Assembly: GCA_021018815.1 (NCBI GenBank)
Contig: JAITYX010000026.1
Span: 4,464,001-4,528,000, forward strand
Direction: 5' to 3'
From: Talinum fruticosum
Lineage: Eukaryota > Streptophyta > Magnoliopsida > Caryophyllales > Talinaceae
DNA length: 64,000 nt
Positions 47,467 through 58,498 of the stretch are shown piece after piece (the stretch's first letter is position 1; every line of letters starts with the position of its first letter). Made by a program: the position numbers and the translations under genes. Under the pieces are notes generated by a model that ran no database searches, was not told the origin of the DNA, and saw only the letters and a list, made by a program, of their open reading frames with translations.

Positions 47467-49745
47467 TTATTTGCTTTCTATGTGAAAATTTGTATTGCAT
47501 GATTATGTGTTATGTGATTGCATTTCTTAAATAACCATTAGTTCAGTTGATTTAGTGATACTCGAGCCGATAGTTATCATTTATTTCCAGCTTCGAGTCA
47601 CTCGAAACCGAGCTGAGTCGGACTCGGACTTTCGAGAAAAATGGACATCAAACTTCGAAATCATCTCTAGAAAAGTGGAGAATTTCGTAATTTATTTTCA
47701 AAATCTTTCTTTTTCTCTCTCTCTCACGCGCAATGATCGGACAACTAGCCGTTGGAAAACAAACCGCTGGAATTCTAACCGTTGAAGAAGAGAACAGTCA
47801 CATCGGTCCGAGGTGACTGTTGAAAGAGATGAGTCGAACGGATACTAAAGGACGTTTATTTTTCTTATAAATAACGCTTATTCTCTTTCATTTCTTTACT
47901 TTACTCTACGCTTGCTCTCTCTCTCTAAATCAAATCCTCGTGACCACGCTCTCGGTGACTAAAAGCGACACACGACGTTCGCAAGCTTCGTGAAGAACAT
48001 CTCAAGCTCTGTTGCTCTCAATCTCATTCTTCTTCTAATTTTTCTTTTTATCTTTCACTCTCTTCGATTCTTCTTCTCTTCTACTCTCTCTCAAGCTTAC
48101 CTACTCTCTCTTTTCACATCAAAATGCCGAAAAGAGGTTCGCATCCCGATTTTCTTAGTTCCGCCACCAAGAAACCCCGCACCAAAAGCCAAGAAGGCCC
48201 CTCAAATTCTAAACCTCTTGTCACCCAAAGATCTTGCGTTGGATGATAAATTCTTCCCCACCACAAAATTTTCGTGGTTGCCTCACATACGATCGACCAG
48301 GGTCTACAATTTTCTTTGCTTCAGCGAGTTCATATATCCCGAACTCGTTTCGAGTTCTACACACATCTTTCCATCTCTAAAGGTATTCTCACCTCCGGAG
48401 TTCGAACATAACTGTTCGAATCAATACTTTCCTCCTCCATCACCTGTTCAAAGTATCCTCTTTTCTTAAACAGACAATCCAATACCTTTCAATGAAGTCG
48501 CTGATGACTTCTTTGAAAAGTATGTAAAAGAGTTCCCTGGGTCACACAAAATTTTTCACGTGACTCGGTTAAAGTCGAAGCTCGTCTTCTGCGTTTCTTG
48601 CTGATGAGAACTTTCTTCTCACGGCAATCTAGCAAGGAGAACCCCAACTCCAAGCACCTCAAAGCACTCTTTGATATTCTCGAGGGCTACGAAGTAGACC
48701 TCTTTCCTGCTATTATTGAGCAAATGGCAGCTATGCCGACTCAAATTCGAATAAGAAGAACACCCCTCTCCCTTTCGATGCCCTTCTCACTCTCGTCTTT
48801 AAACAATTCAAAGTTCCTCTTCCCTTAGATCCGACCACAGTTTCGAGGCAGCCATTGCAGTTGGAAAAAGGAACTTCGGGGTACGGATACCGGAAACCGA
48901 ACCCGGTGTCCGGATTCACAGCTCGTAGCCGAGGCCACCTTCTCCGCCTCGGACTCGGAAAGACACCCCTCTTTCTCTTCCTCGCTCCACCTGGTGGTGC
49001 CTCCACCTCAGGTGCTTCTAAAACTCTCTCTTCCATTTTGTCCTCTGCTTTCATGGACAAAATCTCCTCTGTGGCCTTGGAACTCAAAGACCTCCTCCGG
49101 TCATTCAAGACTGTCTTCCCGTATATGACCATCAACTAGAAAACCGCCCAATCTCAACTCCGAGAGCAACAGGATGTGCTCCTTAAGATGAAGGCTCTAG
49201 TGAAGGAGCAGAGGGAGCCGATCGAGCTTCTTCAAGAGAAACGATCCAAGGCAGCTCAAGATTAAGGAGACTCGGACACTTCGAGGAATCCTCGAGCCTC
49301 GCCAAGTCCTCCTCTAACAGAGGAGAGGGTGAAGAAGAAGATCAAGAAGAAGCGAAAAGCTCGCGGCCGATGTAGCTCTTTCCGAGCATGGTGAGCCGGA
49401 AGGCCAAGGAGACCAAGAAGGACAAGGAGCAACAACCGAGGGTCCGGGGCTCCTAAAGTACAACCGAAGTGATCAGCTCGGACGGCAGCTCGAGTAGGTC
49501 CGAAGAACTCTGCCGATCAAGGATAGTCGACAGCGAGTCCACCCGAGCACACCCTCCGAGTCGTTCGGTTCCAAGAGGACGAGCCTCGGACGACCTAGTT
49601 CTAGGTCAGCCACACGTAACCGAGCCAATGCCGGAGATCCTCGTACTCCCTCCGCCGCGCTCAAGCACATCGTCAAGATCTTATCAGCGCCGGCGCACCA
49701 CTCGTCCTTCCTCCTCAATTCGGACTAACCCATCTCCTCCTTAAT
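47467..49745 (+). pseudogene. Third coding region (ORF3) of copy 3, function unknown
   Basis: After a leader with a TATAAATAACG word (about 47870), coding-like sequence starts at ATG 48124 (MPKRGSHPDFLSSATKKPRT). It continues in other frames (to 48469, then 48598-49139) with YPELVSSSTHIFPSL and LKALFDILEGYEVDLFPAI, and ends in a Lys/Glu-rich, coiled-coil-prone and Arg/Ser-rich tail (49140-49745). Sireviruses often have an extra frame here, sometimes called env-like, but I see no signal peptide or membrane anchor. Its resemblance to the plant transposon-encoded proteins annotated as 'putative plant transposon protein' is from memory and unverified. It is broken by frameshifts and a stop at 48241. 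Confidence 0.65.
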
Positions 49746-50125
49746 TTCTTAGTCTTTTTTTACAGTGTTTCATTTTTTTTTGTCCGGACATCAAATATGT
49801 ACTTCTTGTTGTATTCTTCCCATTTTTTTGTTTTTTTTGAAAGGCAAGGGGAGAATAGATAGAAAAAATTTGTTGTCTTATTTAGGGGAGTCTCTCTTAC
49901 CTTGTGTAAATATTTCTTTTCGTTAAATTAATGAAGTACTGCATTTCATTAATAATCTCAAGTTTCTTGCTCGATATGTTATTTACAGACAATGCATCTA
50001 CCTGCTTTTGCTTTGTTTCTTACTCGATATGATAGCTCTTACTATGAAATCTTAAGTTTATTTTCACGAGTAAATTTGCAATATCACTTACAAAATTTCT
50101 TCCTAAGTATGGAATGCCTTTCATC
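49746..50125 (+). other. 3' untranslated part of copy 3
   Basis: T-rich sequence between ORF3 and the polypurine tract. It contains AAATTAATGAAGTACTGC and TTCCTAAGTATGGAATGCC words shared with copia 2b and copy C. Nothing coding is seen. Confidence 0.7.
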
Positions 50126-50138
50126 AAAAAGGGGAGAT
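50126..50138 (+). promoter_or_regulatory. Polypurine tract of copy 3
   Basis: AAAAAGGGGAGAT lies directly before the 3' LTR start TGAAGAC. It is the expected primer for plus-strand synthesis and fixes the LTR boundary. Confidence 0.85.
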
Positions 50139-51736
50139 TGAAGACTCGGACTTTGTACTTACACTTTTTGAGTTCCATCCAGGAATCGGGTATAAGATCT
50201 CTTCTCTCATAAGGTTTTGATTACAAGTCATTCTATGTACCTTAGAAAGTTTTCTAAGTGATATAGCATTTATTCCGAGTGTTCTAGAAATTATTTCATA
50301 TGTGTTTGCGTGACTCGGCTAACTCATAAAGCATACTTCTACTAACTCGGTTCCGAGTTACTCAACACTCGAATTATCGCATGTTCAAACTCTTGTATTC
50401 ACACACATAAACTCATTTCTAACTTCATGTTCCAGGAATTACAATGTTAATTTTCTATTCCAAGTCAGCTTGTGTCGTTTGAACTTTGTTTTAGTCTAGA
50501 TCAAGTTCGTTCACTATGATATTCTTTATCTAACTTGATTCTCTTTTAGACTGACTCGGATGGAATTTTGAGAATCATGGATATTAGACTCAGAAAATTC
50601 CATTCCTTTTCTCGACTCGGATAATTAGTCATTTAATTATCTTAATCATATCAATATCTTTGTTTAACCTTGGACCAAAGTATTTTATACTTTGAGAACC
50701 AAACTGATTTGCTTTTGTAGGTTATTCAAACGAGGCTATCCTATTTTTGAACTGCAAAAGTAACCGGCTTCAAAACGTCAAATCACCAAGCAGACAAGGC
50801 TTTTTCCACCTTTGACCTAGCCCCGGACAATCGTGTCGGGGTTGTCTGTTTCCAAAATTGGAAATCTGCTACACCATGCTCAACGGTGGTTTTCACCTTA
50901 TTTTTAAAGACACTACCAGTGGTTTTGGGACTTCCAAAGGAGCCAAGAACCGTTGCTCAACGTTCATATCTCAACGGATATTTTCCGAGTGACTCAGAAA
51001 ATCTCTTACAACGGTCACAAAGGACCTCCAGTCAGAAGATCGACACAACGGCTAAGCTGCTTGGTCATCGATATATAGAAGCCAACTTTCAAGACTTGAA
51101 GATTGGCGAATCTATTGTTAATATACATACTTGAGCAAAAAGTCATTGTAATCATTCTCAATCTTCTACTTACAACTCTAATTCCGTATTTGATAACTTT
51201 CCGAGTTGTAAGGTCTTGTACTAAGTTACAAACACTTTCTTTCTTACTCTCTAAGTAAGGTCCCTTGACCGAGCTGTAAGGGTTAACTCAGCTCGCTTGT
51301 CCCTAACTCGTAAGGGTGATCTCGGTTAGGAAGTACTAGATCGGATAAGGAAATTTCGAATATAGGAAAAACTTGTAAGGAGTTGTCTAAGGGAGCAACT
51401 CGAGTCAAGTCGATCTCACTGTATTTTGTGGACTCAAAATAGTGGATTCGACTTCGTGCTTGGATTAGCACGGTCCATGATTTTCTGCCCCAGGAGGGTT
51501 TCCACATACTTTCGAGTTATTACTTTTCCGAGTACATTCTAGACTCAGACAGCTTTGAATTATGATCAATCTGTTTCTTCACTACTTACCGTATTCCGAG
51601 TTCATGCTTTTCTAAGTACATCCTTGCCTCTCACTCACATCAGATCCTTATTCGCTTTAATTTTCAAGCAAGTTTCCTAATCACCCTATTCACCCTCCCC
51701 CTACGGTGATTTATACTCTCCAAGAGCAAACCTTCA
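50139..51736 (+). repeat. 3' LTR of copy 3
   Basis: 1598 bp, the same length as the 5' LTR, starting TGAAGACTCGG and ending AACCTTCA, followed by target copy GAGGT. Differences from the 5' LTR are a mix of substitutions and one- or two-base indels; many lie in CTCGG or CCGAG words (for example 41050 versus 50378). Confidence 0.92.
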
Positions 51737-51741
51737 GAGGT

Positions 51742-52150
51742 TAAATCTGGATGAGCAAGGGGATGAAGTGTTGGAAGTCGGCTAGAGTATCTCGAACTCT
51801 TTGGCCGGAGAGGTTAAGAGATAATCTAATTGCTCTAAATTTTGAGCGAAGGCCTTGGATGAGAAGGTCCACAGATTAGAAGAAGAGGAGATGGAGAAGG
51901 AGGAGGTGGTTGGATGATCTTAGTAGAATGAGTCCATATTCCTAGGTGAGGTTTTCTAGAGGCCTAGACACACAAACTCGTCTTTGCCCATAGAAACGAT
52001 AGGAGCAAAGAATTTGAGCTCGGGTAGCTCGAAATCGAAATGAGCAAAAACTTGAGAGAGTAGTGCTCCGAAGAGGAGAGGAAGGTTCTTTGTGTCTAGA
52101 GGGCTTGTAAAAATGCTTTTGCGAGATAGGACCTAAGCTCAACGACTAAA
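51742..52150 (-). pseudogene. ORF3 fragment of copia copy C
   Basis: The continuation of minus-strand ORF3 on the far side of the copy 3 insertion. The frame at 51942-52142 reads FYKPSRHKEPSSPLRSTTLS and is preceded by Glu/Asp-rich codons at 51860-51910. It ends near 52150, where a plus-strand LTR fragment begins. Assignment rests on position and on similarity to the ORF3 regions at 32700-33100 and 48590-48850. Confidence 0.65.
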
Positions 52151-52159
52151 TCTCCAACA

Positions 52160-52795
52160 GATCCTAAAGCCGAGTCCTCATACTACGACTCTATTCAACA
52201 CATCCTATAAATTGAAGTTTTGATTCAAGACTTACAAGATTGATGGAGCCAATAACTTAAAACTATTATTCTCTCTTCTATCTTACAACTCTTACATATA
52301 CATTCACAACTTTCGAGTTGTAAAATCTTGTAAAGAAAAGTCTCATAATCTCTCTTCTTATTTCGAACACCTTTCTTAGTTATCCCTTGACTGAATTGTA
52401 AAGGTTAACTCGACTCGGTTGTCCCAAATTGTAAAGGGTACCTCGGTTTGGAAATACTAAAGCGAGATAAGGAAAATTCTATGCCTAGGAAAAACTTGTA
52501 TTATAATTGTCTAAGGGAGTAATTCGGGTAGTCGAGTTCATTGTATTTGAGAATTCAAATAGTGGATTTGACTTAGTGCTTAGATAAGCACTGTCTCGTG
52601 GTTTTCTACACCATGAGGGTTTCCACGTAAAATTACTTGTCTCTTTCAATTCTTCCTTTCTAAGTCACTCTAGACTCAATTGTTGTTTTTGAGTTCACTC
52701 TATTCTTCAAAGAACTTCAAATTTTCACAAGTTTCTTTCATCGCCCTATTCACCAATCCCCCTAGGGTGATTAGACTCTCTAATTGAACTTTCAT
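52160..52795 (+). mobile_element. Copia LTR 3' fragment at the edge of the cluster
   Basis: It contains the family LTR blocks in order: CAAGACTTACAAGATTG, CCCTTGACTGAATTGTAAAGG, ATAGTGGATTTGACTTAG, GAGGGTTTCCACGTA and CCTATTCACCAATCC. It ends near CTAATTGAACTTTCA. It is the last recognisable LTR-retrotransposon sequence, and the NFU-side spacer starts to its right. Confidence 0.8.
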
Positions 52796-53413
52796 TTAAA
52801 ACCCTAAATTCGGGTATTAGGCCACAAATTCCAAATTTATTGTCAACTAAGACAGCCACCACACCCCATTCAAAATCAACTTTAAAAAATAAAGAAAATA
52901 CATTAATTGCTTACCATCTCGTCAGTCCACAACTTTCAACTTATTCACCCAATCTTCACTTTTCTTGTTATGCTTCGTTTCGTTTGGAAAAGGGAAGAGA
53001 GATTCTTCAAAGGAGGAGCACGAGAGAGAGAGAGAGAAAGAGAGAGAGAATTTAGAGTTTGGCGAGATTGATTTACAAAACAATAACAATAGGGTACATA
53101 TATGACATGGGCATTTAAATAATTTCATTAAAATTTAATGAGACTTAACAAAGATGTAATAGAAAAGTACCCTAGTAATAGTTAGGGTACAATATAGATT
53201 ATTGTAGAAACCTTTCTCATAATATAATCCCTTGAAAATAGTTTCCAAATAAGTAGAAGTACCTCCGAGTAATTTTCCGTAGTTAACCCATTACATATAT
53301 TCTAACCCAAAAACATTAAAACCTAAACCCCACTCGCTTCACTCTTAATCCTCATAAATCAAAAGAATACCTTAATTATCCCTGTACTTGTATGGCCCCT
53401 TTGGGGTTGGAGG
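52796..53413. other. Spacer with a (GA)n tract and a speculative first exon
   Basis: No TE similarity is seen. A GA-rich tract spans 53022-53052. On the minus strand, a TATA-like CATATATG (about 53098), a CT-rich leader and an ATG at 52915-52917 directly followed by GTAAGC could be a promoter, 5' UTR and tiny first exon ending at a splice donor. The frame at 52922-53128 on the same strand is not convincing as protein. Everything here is inference. Confidence 0.35.
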
Positions 53414-54325
53414 CTATGTTAAGAGAATCGGCCCGATTATCGACCTGGTTTGGAGAGTGGATCAATGGATCAACCGATTGAAGCGTTTAAATCGGGTTAA
53501 ACCGGTTGACCTATTTACTAGTTAGGCTGAGTTGAACCGCCATAACCTCGATTAACCATAACATTATTTCTCTATATATCTTTAGATATTTTTTCGTTGT
53601 TATTGTCTTTTCTATATTTAATAAAAAGAATGACATAATTCATAAAAAAGTATAAAAGTTAACAAATTATATCATATGGTGCATAAGAAAAAACCCATTC
53701 ATATTTACCTTCACTAAAAAAACTTTTTAAAAAATTAAAATAAAACCCTAAATTTATACTTATATTCCTCTTTCTCATTTTTTTTAGCCGCCCCACCCCC
53801 ACAATTTTTCCCCTCTCTCCTCTCGCCCTTCTTCTCTACTTGTTCCGTGTTCCTTCTCTACTCCTCGGTGTTCCTCCTCTACTCTTTCCCTCTTCTTTGC
53901 CTCTTCTACTCTACTCATTTGCTCCTTCTCCTCTACTCCTTCTCTTGCCTAGCGCCACCTCTTTCCCCTTCTCTCCCGGGAGCACCACCAACAAATGCGA
54001 GCTAGATCCAAATGAGAGAAAAACATAAAGACACCGCGCGAGGTGAGCACCACCACCGAGGCAAGGTCGGCACCGAAGCATGGCAAGGAGGGGCGATGGG
54101 AGCAGCGCAATGAGAGAGGAGAGAGGAAGATCGAGACCGAAACGAGGGATTTAGTTGGGATTTTTAAATTCTAGTCAAACTACGAGTCGGCCGTTTCATC
54201 CGAGTCAAGTGGGCGGGTTCACTGGTTTAGACCAGTTTTTTTGTTTAATTGTCTAAATGAGTCTACACAATAAACCACCCGCTAAAGTGACCGGTCTCTA
54301 GTCCGGTCCGGTTTACGTAACATAG
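53414..54325. mobile_element. Probable TIR DNA transposon, non-autonomous
   Basis: A 912-bp segment starts CTATGTTAAGAG and ends (as complement) CTATGTTACGTA. The inverted ends stay similar through the following GGCCCG/GGACCGG bases. Flanks GGTTGGAGG and GGTTGGGGA agree at 7 of 9 positions, as expected for an aged 8-9 bp target duplication. It encodes no transposase. Its middle holds a CT-rich stretch with a short frame (53840-54028) that I do not consider a gene. hAT or Mutator-like origin is possible. Confidence 0.55.
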
Positions 54326-54530
54326 GTTGGGGATAATCTAGTAATAGAATTACTAACTTTCAAGAAAATCAAGGTTTGATTCTTCGTAGGCTGTGTGTAC
54401 ATAAAATTTGTCGATCCAAAATAAAAATAAAAATCCTGTATTGTAACTAGGGACGAGTGATTCTAGGTACATGTCTAAAAGTTTGGGAAAACCCTAGTTC
54501 CTGACTTTTGAAGATCAGGACCGTACCGAA
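54326..54530. other. Spacer downstream of NFU
   Basis: AT-rich sequence with no frame, repeat or motif that I recognise. Confidence 0.5.
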
Positions 54531-54640
54531 AATTAATTTATTAGAAGCTGAAAATTTCAAATCAGGCGAGGTGGACACCCTGAAAAATTAATTTATTAGA
54601 AGCTGAAAATTTCAAATCAGGCGAGGTGGACACCCTGAAA
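54531..54640. repeat. 55-bp direct tandem duplication
   Basis: Two adjacent, essentially identical 55-bp units (54531-54585 and 54586-54640), each starting AATTAATTTATTAGAAGC and ending GGACACCCTGAAA. On the minus strand each unit contains AATAAA (54537-54542 and 54592-54597), so a possible poly(A) signal downstream of NFU is duplicated. Confidence 0.92.
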
Positions 54641-55138
54641 CCGGAACTAGAAGCTCCAGTTTAAGCTCTTTAAGAATTTGTTGCCCAACAAAGAGAATAG
54701 TAATGTTAAAATTTTCATTCAAAATGCATGTCTCGGCCATCTGAATATTCATGCACCAATGGAAAACCCTGTCCTGCTTAAGAGCGATGACAGCAATCAA
54801 GTGCATTCTCTGACGTATTACTAGAACAAAGATCATCCTTAACCAACCGAGATATTAATAAATTTTTCAATTAAAAGAGGGCTGACAATAATACCCAAAA
54901 TTATTATTACAGTACTATTTTAATTTATGCCCCACACAATTTATGTCATTAAGGTTAATGCATCCCTACAGCTCTTGAAGTCCATGAACAAAGAATATTA
55001 AAAAAACAATAAAAACTAAAATCCAACTGATCACAACATGGATGCTAATGGCTACAATACAAATTTGCTAAACTCATCCTAAGAGTCGGACAGGAATTCC
55101 TTTGGACAGGACTCAAATCACAATCCTATAGAAATCAT
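54641..55138 (-). other. Likely 3' UTR of NFU
   Basis: This sequence lies directly after the NFU stop codon on the minus strand. It is fairly low in repeats. The first AATAAA on the minus strand that I noticed lies in the 55-bp duplication, about 540 bases past the stop. A 74-codon minus-strand frame (54612-54836) shows no recognisable domain and is not called as a gene. Confidence 0.45.
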
Positions 55139-55198
55139 CTACTCTAAAGCAACAGCATCTTCATCTTCAGGATCCAACTCCTGCTCTACTCCTTTGAC
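55139..55198 (-). CDS. NFU-type iron-sulfur scaffold protein, last coding exon
   Basis: This 60-bp exon starts directly after a TATACAG acceptor and encodes VKGVEQELDPEDEDAVALE followed by TAG (55139-55141). VKGVEQE continues the conserved C-terminal end of mitochondrial NFU proteins, and an acidic tail is normal for them. It is in phase 0 with the exon at 63272-63383, which ends HYVPE and a GTGAGA donor. The pairing of these two exons implies an 8073-bp intron. Without the exon the protein would lack its last 19 residues, which are outside the CxxC fold. I found no competing exon in the 8 kb between. Confidence 0.87.
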   Translation of the reverse strand, partial: VKGVEQELDPEDEDAVALE

Positions 55199-56177
55199 CT
55201 GTATATCAACAACCCAAATTAGAACTCGAAACTTGTGAACATTAAAACAAAGTTTATGAATTTCTTTCCTGTGTCATCCATTTTCATGTGTTACTGGACT
55301 TGTGAGTCAAAAACTTGAGGCCAGCGCCAAATAATACATCTGAGATATTTCCATAGCCATTTTCAGGATATTTTTATCGTTTGAGGTCGTTTTCATAAGA
55401 CATAGATAGGAGTGACAATGAGCTCGTCTAGACAAAGTGGCACAGCAAGATACTTGGACAAGGTTTAGCATATCATATTCACAAATAAACTTAAACAAAT
55501 GGGATCATGCCATTTTCTGGACCTTTGAATAGTTGAAAGCATTAAGCTAAATGAGAAAGACAATTGGAACAGCAACCAAGAATGCAAGAGCAAAGTTCTC
55601 ATAACAAAAAAATCATCCTCCCCTTAAAAGGTTAGCAGCCACCCTTGCTTCTCTTTGCATATTCCTTTGTCGTGTGAGATACACAATGAAGTGACTTTCT
55701 TCCGTCAAGTCACGGCACATAAGCCCAACACAGAAGGATGGAATGGCAAGCTCTATATGACCATCTTTTCCACTAGAAACCTCCTCACAAAATCCCCTCC
55801 CTTCCCTGATATTTGCTACAGTTCTGGGGCTCCCTTCTCACCCCATTCTTCCATTTTCCAGCACCCTTGCCCACTCCACACCTCTAAACCATCGCTTGTC
55901 ATTGTTCCTTCTTTGCGTCAATTGACATCATACGCGTTCTTTGATTCGGCGGAGTCAAGCTTCTTTACAAAAGATGCTATACTTTGCAGATAAGTAATAA
56001 ACTAATTGCCTCTTTGCATCACTAAGCACATAGTAACGAGAATTAATTCATGCCATACTGAATACAAATCGAGTTCCTTTTAGGTTTGCAGCACACTCTA
56101 AAGCTTAAACCTTACTCCCTCAATTCAAGAACGTAAATTATCACCCTAGCCTATCCAGTATCACTAGTCAATCGTCA
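55199..56177. other. Intron sequence left of the hAT nest
   Basis: Native intron with no repeat that I recognise. A plus-strand frame of 112 codons (55655-55993) is somewhat GC-richer than its surroundings but shows no domain, and I do not call it. The acceptor-side region is AT-rich. Confidence 0.5.
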
Positions 56178-58498
56178 TCCTTGACTAGGGGTGGGAATTG
56201 GGAGGGTAAGAGTTGGGTGTACCCATACCCACAATTTAACCAAAGATAACATCACCCAAACCATACTCAACCCAAAGTCTTCAATATCTACATGCATATT
56301 GTCCATGTGGATATTACCCACAAGGGTACTAACCACATGGGTATTAGTATTGCCCATGGATATCCATAAATTTGTACTATTGAGAGTGTATGGGGCTGGG
56401 TATATTTTTATTTATGTTTTCTTTTTAAGAATAATTTAACAAAGTATGCTCACAAATTAATAAAATTAATATTGTTGGAAAATAAGTGAATACTATAAAA
56501 ATGCTTTTTAATTATGTTGTTGCATGAATGATTTTTTAAAGATTATTATTAGTTGAATAAAACAATTTAACAATTACGTCTTTAATCAACGTAAAAAAAA
56601 ACATAGTGCAATCAATATAATAATCATTTATTCACTAAATCAAATAATATAATTCAAGATAAATACTTAATTAGTTGTATACCACCTTTGAGTTTGACAG
56701 CTACTTTTTATATATATAAGATGCTAGGATATGATTTAAAATTCTATAACTTATTTTCCATCAACACATGGTTGAATTCTATAAATTAACAATAATATCC
56801 TAAAAATAACAAAAAGTTATTAAAAATATAATAGACATCAACACAAATTGAAATAAGAGAAAGTATATAGATTTAAACATCAACACATGTTCTAAAAACC
56901 AATAATATGATTTAACCTAAAAATTCAATTCAAGGGATCTACGAAATTGGTGTAATTATAATATAGGGAGGAGGAAGCGAACTTATACCTAGTATACATG
57001 AGCCATAATCTTAACTATAAGTTTAAGGCCTCATTGGTAATATTGTCTTATCATATTAACAAGTTGAGATGTGCTTGATTCATTATATGTATTGCTAAGC
57101 TTATGGTAGGTGTACGTTAATTTTATTTGAAATAATGTTTAATTTGAAGATTAATTAATGAATAATCATCTGAAGTTACCTCTACCAAAACGAACTATTT
57201 TTTTAAATGATTTATGTTAGGTATTATATTTATAAAATGAAAGGATGTAAACTTGGATTTGCAGTATAGGTTAATACTCTAAAAATAGAAAATAAATATA
57301 AAATGCATATAAACAAAGTTTAGGAAAAATAATTATATATATATTTTTTGTTCAAATAAACTATGGACACGAGTAAAATATAATGTTGAACGGAAATTCA
57401 ACATTAAGACCCATTCATTAAGTATATATCTTAATAACTAAAATAAAATTTCATCGGTGAAAATGAAAATGAAATAGAATGATATTTTAACGGAATGAGA
57501 AATAGATAAAGTAAAACCGGTCAAATTGAGAGACTAACAAATACAGGTATAAACAAACTTATTTATTTTGTCAAATTCATCATTCCATAAAAATCATGCA
57601 GTCTCCTAAACAAAAACAATTAAGATTTGAATCCCCTAAATTATATGTATATATGAAAATAAAATTAACCTATTGAAAAGACATATAATGACTATTACTT
57701 TTTCGATCAAGAATATTAGTAAGATAATTCTTTTTACTTTAACGCCTCTAATTTATAGAGAATATAGTATATCGATGTGCTTTGGCTACATTGAAAAATT
57801 AGGTTAATAAAATTTTAAACTATGTGAAATCGAAATTTATAGTATCGGATTAGGTTAAGAGAGGAGAGAGAAAATATGAGAAAGGATGTCAATAACTTGG
57901 TAGTGTATGAGTGTGTAATTCTAAGGTTTCTTGTAAATGTATTTAGTTTACGAGGATATGCGTATGTAGATAAACATGTATCCATTACCCACCATAATTA
58001 TGGATATCTACCCATCCTCTACTCATTACCCATTGTTAGTGGGTATTACCCACCCAATTTGGGTGGATAAGGGTGGTTACCTATCTAATGGTTACTAATT
58101 TCTAGGGTTGTGCGTTATTCAGTCCAAAACCGGACCACACCACACCGAAAACCGGTGGACCGGACCAGACCGGACCGACAATGTTAGGTCCGGTCCACGG
58201 TCCTCAAATTCGTTTTCGGTCTAGATAGAAGACCGATTAACATTAGGTTTTTTTTTTCATTAGTACTACCTCCTTTGAGCCTCTCTCGTGAACCACCCCC
58301 CACCCCACCCATGACAATCTCTCTCTCTCCTACTCGAGTCTCTCTCCCTCACCCTTCTCTCTTTCGGGCCCAAATCAAAGACCCATAAGCTTCCCAACCT
58401 CCACCGCTTGTAAAACCTAAGCACCCATTACCCTTTTTCTCTCACCACCATTGAGCTCCATTTAGAAACAAATTCAAATCCAAAAGACAAAGAGAAGA

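Larger units (their letters stand above)
40811..51736 (+). mobile_element. Complete Sirevirus-like Ty1/copia retrotransposon (copy 3)
   Basis: This 10926-bp element has two LTRs of 1598 bp each (TGAAGACTCGG...CCTTCA), target duplications GAGGT (40806-40810 and 51737-51741), a primer site, gag, protease, integrase, RT, RNase H, a third coding region and a polypurine tract. Length, gene order and the extra region after pol fit the Sirevirus genus (SIRE/Maximus). It is inserted in the ORF3 of minus-strand copy C. The LTRs differ by roughly 4 percent over their first 540 bp (about 24 differences counted by eye), so it is not brand new. All frames are broken by indels, so it is probably non-autonomous as sequenced. 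Confidence 0.93.

Noticed and set aside
54612..54836. 74-codon minus-strand frame downstream of NFU
   Set aside because: No known domain; its position fits NFU 3' UTR better than a separate gene.
55655..55993. 112-codon plus-strand frame in the NFU intron
   Set aside because: No recognisable domain, splice context or conserved motif; antisense to the host gene and probably chance.
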